A DNA stretch of 25,119 nucleotides from Candidatus Omnitrophota bacterium (GTDB lineage Bacteria; Omnitrophota; Gorgyraeia; Duberdicusellales; 4484-171), in assembly GCA_028710385.1 (NCBI GenBank), contig JAQTUC010000001.1:17908-43026 (forward strand), read 5' to 3'. The notes under the pieces are model-generated. The model did not search any database, had not been told where the DNA came from, and saw only the letters and a program-made list of their open reading frames with translations. A program made the translations under genes and the position numbers. This document shows positions 22,341 through 25,119 of this stretch, in pieces (position 1 is the stretch's first letter; each line of letters starts with the position of its first letter).

Positions 22341-23494
22341 GAGTAGTTTATTTGGATAATAACGCAACAAGCGCTGTTGCTCCGGAAGTTTTTGAAGCAA
22401 TGAAGCCATATCTTACCGAAGAATATGGAAACCCTTCAAGCATGCATACTTTCGGAGGCAAAATCAGGAAAAATATAGACAGCGCAAGAGCCTCTGTTGC
22501 AAGCCTGCTTGGCGCAAACGATATAAATGAAATAATCTTTACAAGCTGCGGCACAGAAAGCGATAATACCGCGATAATAGGAACTTTAAGGTCTTATCCG
22601 GATAAGAAACACGTAATAACTACAAAAGTAGAGCATCCGGCAGTATTAAGCCTTTGCAAATATCTGGAAACGCAGGGATACAGGATTACTTATCTTGATG
22701 TTAACAGTGACGGGTTGCTTGACTTAAACGAGCTTAAAAGCGCAATTGATTATGATACTGCGCTGATTTCCATAATGCATGCCAACAACGAAACAGGAGT
22801 GCTTTTCCCTATTGAAGAAATAGCGGAGATAGCGAGATTACGCGGGGTGGTATATCACACTGATGCAGTCCAGTCTGTAGGAAAAATTAATCTGGATATG
22901 AAAAAAATTCCTGTGGATCTTTTATCTTTATCTGGGCATAAACTTCACGCGCCAAAAGGTGTGGCAGCTTTATATGTAAGAAAAGGAACAAGGTTTTCCC
23001 CATTCTTAATAGGCGGACACCAGGAACAGGGTAGGCGCGGTGGAACAGAAAATGTTGCCTCAATTGTGGGCCTTGGCACTGCCTGCGAGCTTGCAAGGAA
23101 AAATATAATAGAAGAAAACGCGCGGGTTAAAAATTTGCGAGATAAGCTTGAAAACGGAATTTTAGAAAAAATTTCAAATGTGCGTGTAAACGGAGACAAG
23201 GAAAAGCGCCTGCCAAATACTACCAACATCGGTTTTGAATTTATAGAGGGCGAATCAATTCTGCTTAAACTTGATGAAAAAGGAATTGCCGCATCAAGCG
23301 GCTCAGCCTGCACGTCAGGCTCTCTTATGCCGTCTCACGTTTTAAGGGCAATGGGTATTCCTTTTACCTTTATACAGGGCTCTATAAGATTCAGCCTTTC
23401 CCGTTATAACAGAGAAGAGGATATTGATTATACGCTTGAACATTTGCCGTCTATCATAAAACTTCTGCGCTCAATTTCTCCTTACGGTAAATAG
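22337..23494 (+). CDS. nifS: Cysteine desulfurase NifS (nifU-linked)
   Basis: Sulfur donor for the NifU scaffold. PLP lysine K202 (SGHKLHAPKG) and active-site C325 in the canonical SSGSACTSG loop; VYLDNNATSAV N-terminus, EHPAVL, HANNETGVLFP, HTDAVQSVGK and GGHQEQGRRGGTENV are also family features. Length 385 aa. It is the second desulfurase in the window; unlike the nadA-linked paralogue, it keeps the standard TSG after the active cysteine and the extended SLMPSHVLRAMG loop. Start overlaps the nifU stop (ATGA), so the two are translationally coupled. Confidence 0.95.
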   Translation: MRVVYLDNNATSAVAPEVFEAMKPYLTEEYGNPSSMHTFGGKIRKNIDSARASVASLLGANDINEIIFTSCGTESDNTAIIGTLRSYPDKKHVITTKVEHPAVLSLCKYLETQGYRITYLDVNSDGLLDLNELKSAIDYDTALISIMHANNETGVLFPIEEIAEIARLRGVVYHTDAVQSVGKINLDMKKIPVDLLSLSGHKLHAPKGVAALYVRKGTRFSPFLIGGHQEQGRRGGTENVASIVGLGTACELARKNIIEENARVKNLRDKLENGILEKISNVRVNGDKEKRLPNTTNIGFEFIEGESILLKLDEKGIAASSGSACTSGSLMPSHVLRAMGIPFTFIQGSIRFSLSRYNREEDIDYTLEHLPSIIKLLRSISPYGK

Positions 23495-23554
23495 CCCATA
23501 CCAGGATTAACTTTTTACGCTCCTTATCTCCTTTAAAAATTTTTTAAAATCGCC

Positions 23555-23583
23555 TTGACTTTGCTTAAATTATATTGTATACT
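23555..23583 (+). promoter_or_regulatory. Promoter of the rrf2 gene
   Basis: TTGACT (23555-23560), a 17-base spacer and TATACT (23578-23583) make a near-consensus sigma-70 promoter, the best in the window. The -10 box overlaps a palindrome (next entry), as expected for autorepression. Confidence 0.7.
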
Positions 23584-23607
23584 CTACTAAGTTTATAGAG
23601 TTAGTAT
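23579..23607. promoter_or_regulatory. Candidate Rrf2 operator overlapping the -10 box
   Basis: ACTCTA (23581-23586) and TAGAGT (23596-23601) form a perfect 6-base inverted repeat with a 9-base spacer. An outer ATACT (23579) / AGTAT (23607) pair has its centre two bases away. Placement across -10 and the transcription start fits binding by the encoded Rrf2 regulator. The protein-DNA link is inferred. Confidence 0.5.
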
Positions 23608-23635
23608 AAATAAACAAGGGATTAAGGAGAAAAAT

Positions 23636-24076
23636 ATGAAAATAACATACAAAGGAGATTATGCGTTAAAGGCGGTTTTGGCTTTATCTGTAAGATACGG
23701 TACAGGAGTGGTTACTATCCACGAGCTGGCAAGCGAAGCAGATATACCGCTTAAATTTCTTGAGCAGGTGCTTCTGGAGCTTAAAAGAGGAGGCTTTGTT
23801 GAGAGCAAACGCGGTAAAATCGGCGGCTATTTATTGGCGAAGCATCCAGCTGAGATAAAAGTAGGGGATGTGGTTAGATTTGTTGACGGGCCGATTGAGC
23901 CGATTACCTGTGTTGAAAAAAAATATTCCGGTTGTCGCGACATTTATAAATGTGCGTTCCGCGGCATATGGCAGGATGTGTCAAAAGCAATAAGCGGGAT
24001 AATTGATAACGTTACCTTTGAAGATTTAGCAAGACAGATAAAAAAACGCCAGGAAGCTTTTTCGTATTCTATTTAA
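23636..24076 (+). CDS. Rrf2/IscR-family transcriptional regulator
   Basis: 146 aa winged-helix regulator. Residues 1-65 contain the DNA-binding helices (YKGDYALKAVLALS, TIHELASEADIPLKFLEQVLLELK) and the wing (SKRGKIGGYLLAK). The Fe-S ligands are C92, C100 and C106, spacing C-x7-C-x5-C, slightly wider than in E. coli IscR (x5, x5). This cluster probably senses Fe-S or redox status and controls the adjacent nifUS genes, by analogy with IscR. An AAGGAG site precedes the ATG. It has its own promoter and overlapping palindrome, so autoregulation is likely. Whether it also acts on the nifU promoter is open; no convincing second copy of the palindrome is seen there. Confidence 0.9.
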   Translation: MKITYKGDYALKAVLALSVRYGTGVVTIHELASEADIPLKFLEQVLLELKRGGFVESKRGKIGGYLLAKHPAEIKVGDVVRFVDGPIEPITCVEKKYSGCRDIYKCAFRGIWQDVSKAISGIIDNVTFEDLARQIKKRQEAFSYSI

Positions 24077-24108
24077 AATAAAAAATGATTGATCAATTGG
24101 AGCGAATA

Positions 24109-24291
24109 ATGGATAAGACAGAGAAAAATATAATTAATGATGCTATTATAAAAGACATAAGCGAGGCAGTGCATAGTGTAAAATACGGCACTGTGACCAT
24201 AACGGTGCATAATGCGAAAATTGTTCAGGTTGAAATTGCTCAAAAAAACCGTTTTGATGATGTGTGGTTAATTGAAGGAGGTGGCATATAG
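24109..24291 (+). CDS. DUF2292 (YezD-like) small protein
   Basis: A 60 aa protein with IKDISEAVHSVKYGTVTITVHNAKIVQVEIAQKNRF, which matches the DUF2292/YezD family, whose function is unknown. The start at 24109 is favoured because TTGGAG lies about 6 bases upstream; the in-frame ATG at 24085 lacks a ribosome binding site and would add eight residues. It is 32 bases after the rrf2 gene and probably co-transcribed, which suggests a link to Fe-S or sulfur homeostasis, but only by position. Confidence 0.75.
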   Translation: MDKTEKNIINDAIIKDISEAVHSVKYGTVTITVHNAKIVQVEIAQKNRFDDVWLIEGGGI

Positions 24292-24359
24292 AAGAATAAA
24301 TGCTCTTTTAAACCGGAACAACCGGACGCTTTTATAAAATAAAGATAAGGCAGGTGCAA

Positions 24360-24402
24360 CCAGTTAACTGGATAACCTCGCTTAAATTTCGGAGGTTATC
24401 CA
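24360..24402 (+). promoter_or_regulatory. Hairpin that sequesters the ribosome binding site of the DUF3034-like gene
   Basis: TGGATAACCTC (24369-24379) and GAGGTTATCCA (24392-24402) form a perfect 11 bp stem with a 12-base loop. The 3' arm contains GGAGG (24391-24395), the only ribosome binding site for the ATG at 24403. An overlapping 12-base palindrome, CCAGTTAACTGG (24360-24371), could form a competing structure or be a protein-binding site. The rest of the 24292-24402 gap holds only a weak CCGG/CCGG stem near 24313-24326. Confidence 0.65.
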
Positions 24403-25119
24403 ATGAAAAAGCTTTTAATTGCATTATTGGCTGCAGGCACTATTGTAAATATACCAGTTCTTTCTCATGCAGGGCCACCATTTAACGATCTGGAAGGTAA
24501 AGGCGGTGTGGCATTCAATCCGCTGGCTTATGTTGCTGACTCAGCTGAGGAAGGTAGTCATTTGACAATTAGGGGTGTGGACATTATAGGCAAGCCCAGG
24601 TTCGGAGCGTGGTATGTTAATCTTCCGGACTCAAAAATTGACTGGACTGCTTTTGGCGTTGCTGATACTTTGTTTAAAAGGCTTGAGCTTTCCTATGGCT
24701 ATGAAACAATTAACTGGGAAGACCACCCGACGTTTCATAAGAATAACATAGGAGCAAAGTTACTGCTTCTGGATGAAAATTCTTTTGGCACGCAGTTTGT
24801 GCCGGCTTTTGCAATCGGAACAGTTTATAAGACAACAAGTCCAAACAGTTTGCATCAGCTGGGGCTGCCGCTACGCACTACCGGAGTTGACTGGTATGCG
24901 GTTGCAACAAAGACTATCACTCAAACGCCGTTACCTGTGATTCTTTCAGGAGGAGTGCTTTCCTCGCAGGAATACGTTACAGGTGTTTTAGGGTTCCATG
25001 ACGATAGAAAGTTAACCGGTTTCGGCAACATAGATATAGTTTTGCCGCACGGCTTTGTTGTCGGCTATGAGTTTAAGCAGGGAGAGCAATTTGGCTCGTA
25101 TAAAAATGCAAATTACTGG
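24403..25119 (+). CDS. DUF3034-like exported protein (3' truncated by window)
   Basis: The frame stays open for 239 codons to the window edge. The first 23 residues (KKLLIALLAAGTIVNIPVLSHA) form a Sec signal peptide ending in an SHA cleavage site. The mature part begins LEGKGGVAFNPLAYVA and continues with FGVADTLFKRLELSYGYETINW, IGAKLLLL, DWYAVATKTI, LPVILSGGVLSSQEYVTGVLGF and HGFVVGYEFKQG, alternating hydrophobic and polar residues like an outer-membrane beta-barrel. The order of these motifs resembles the DUF3034 family, which is found in diderms and has no known function. Translation is probably controlled by the hairpin that covers its ribosome binding site. Confidence 0.7.
   Translation, partial: MKKLLIALLAAGTIVNIPVLSHAGPPFNDLEGKGGVAFNPLAYVADSAEEGSHLTIRGVDIIGKPRFGAWYVNLPDSKIDWTAFGVADTLFKRLELSYGYETINWEDHPTFHKNNIGAKLLLLDENSFGTQFVPAFAIGTVYKTTSPNSLHQLGLPLRTTGVDWYAVATKTITQTPLPVILSGGVLSSQEYVTGVLGFHDDRKLTGFGNIDIVLPHGFVVGYEFKQGEQFGSYKNANYW

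Noticed and set aside
21480..23494. Nitrogen-fixation locus
   Set aside because: nifU and nifS alone occur as general Fe-S assembly genes in many anaerobes; no nitrogenase or nif-specific gene is present.
24292..24402. Known riboswitch upstream of the DUF3034-like gene
   Set aside because: No conserved core of a riboswitch class I know is present; only a hairpin over the ribosome binding site and a short palindrome are visible.

Overview
This window is dense, mostly ordinary bacterial chromosome: about 30 genes, no intergenic gap over 250 bases, moderate to low GC (judged by eye), and many 4-17 bp gene overlaps. Two LptF/LptG-type permeases, a lipoprotein-like protein and a DUF3034-type secreted protein point to a diderm (Gram-negative) cell. 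A NifU/NifS/Rrf2 Fe-S module, a three-cysteine LarE, a CxxC-type MnmA and a ferredoxin-fused DUF362 protein suggest an anaerobe or microaerophile. Gene content and style resemble uncultured lineages such as Omnitrophota or Elusimicrobiota, but that is low-confidence inference. Shine-Dalgarno signals are weak or absent before several genes (tatD, mnmA, the BaiN-like flavoprotein, the CDF transporter, comF).

Region 1 (1-9273, + strand) is a long housekeeping run: cysS (3' end), tmk, holB, ricT-like PSP1 gene, tatD, DUF362-ferredoxin, mtnA, thiL, tsaE, tsaB, alr. The genes are packed until tsaE. From there to alr the gaps are filled by palindromic elements: a degenerate long inverted repeat, a stem-loop, a 121 bp MITE-like element with 24 bp terminal inverted repeats and a 5 bp target duplication, and a 48 bp hairpin that doubles as a 15-codon mini-ORF ending directly against the alr start.

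Region 2 (9282-12151, - strand) holds comF, lptF and lptG, convergent with alr. Region 3 (12319-16903, + strand) is a tightly overlapping set: an exported SagB/ThcOx-type nitroreductase, a cysteine desulfurase, nadA, mnmA and a larE-like gene. All but the first fit sulfur mobilisation or Fe-S chemistry. Region 4 (16951-21341, + strand) is a mixed set: lipoprotein with a carbohydrate-binding-like fold, stand-alone EF-Tu domain-2-like protein, ICMT-type membrane methyltransferase, BaiN/HI0933-type flavoprotein, Maf, and a CDF transporter with an unusual HxxxH motif.

Region 5 (21480-25119, + strand) is a Fe-S assembly locus: full-length nifU, nifS, an Rrf2 regulator with a clear promoter and overlapping palindrome, and a small DUF2292 gene. 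It is followed by the 5' part of a DUF3034-type gene whose ribosome binding site lies inside a perfect 11 bp hairpin.

I see no CRISPR array, tRNA, rRNA, transposase, phage gene or defence system. The least explained signals are intergenic: short tandem repeats with strict 7-base or 8-base periods at three places, and several unrelated palindromic elements inserted between operon genes.
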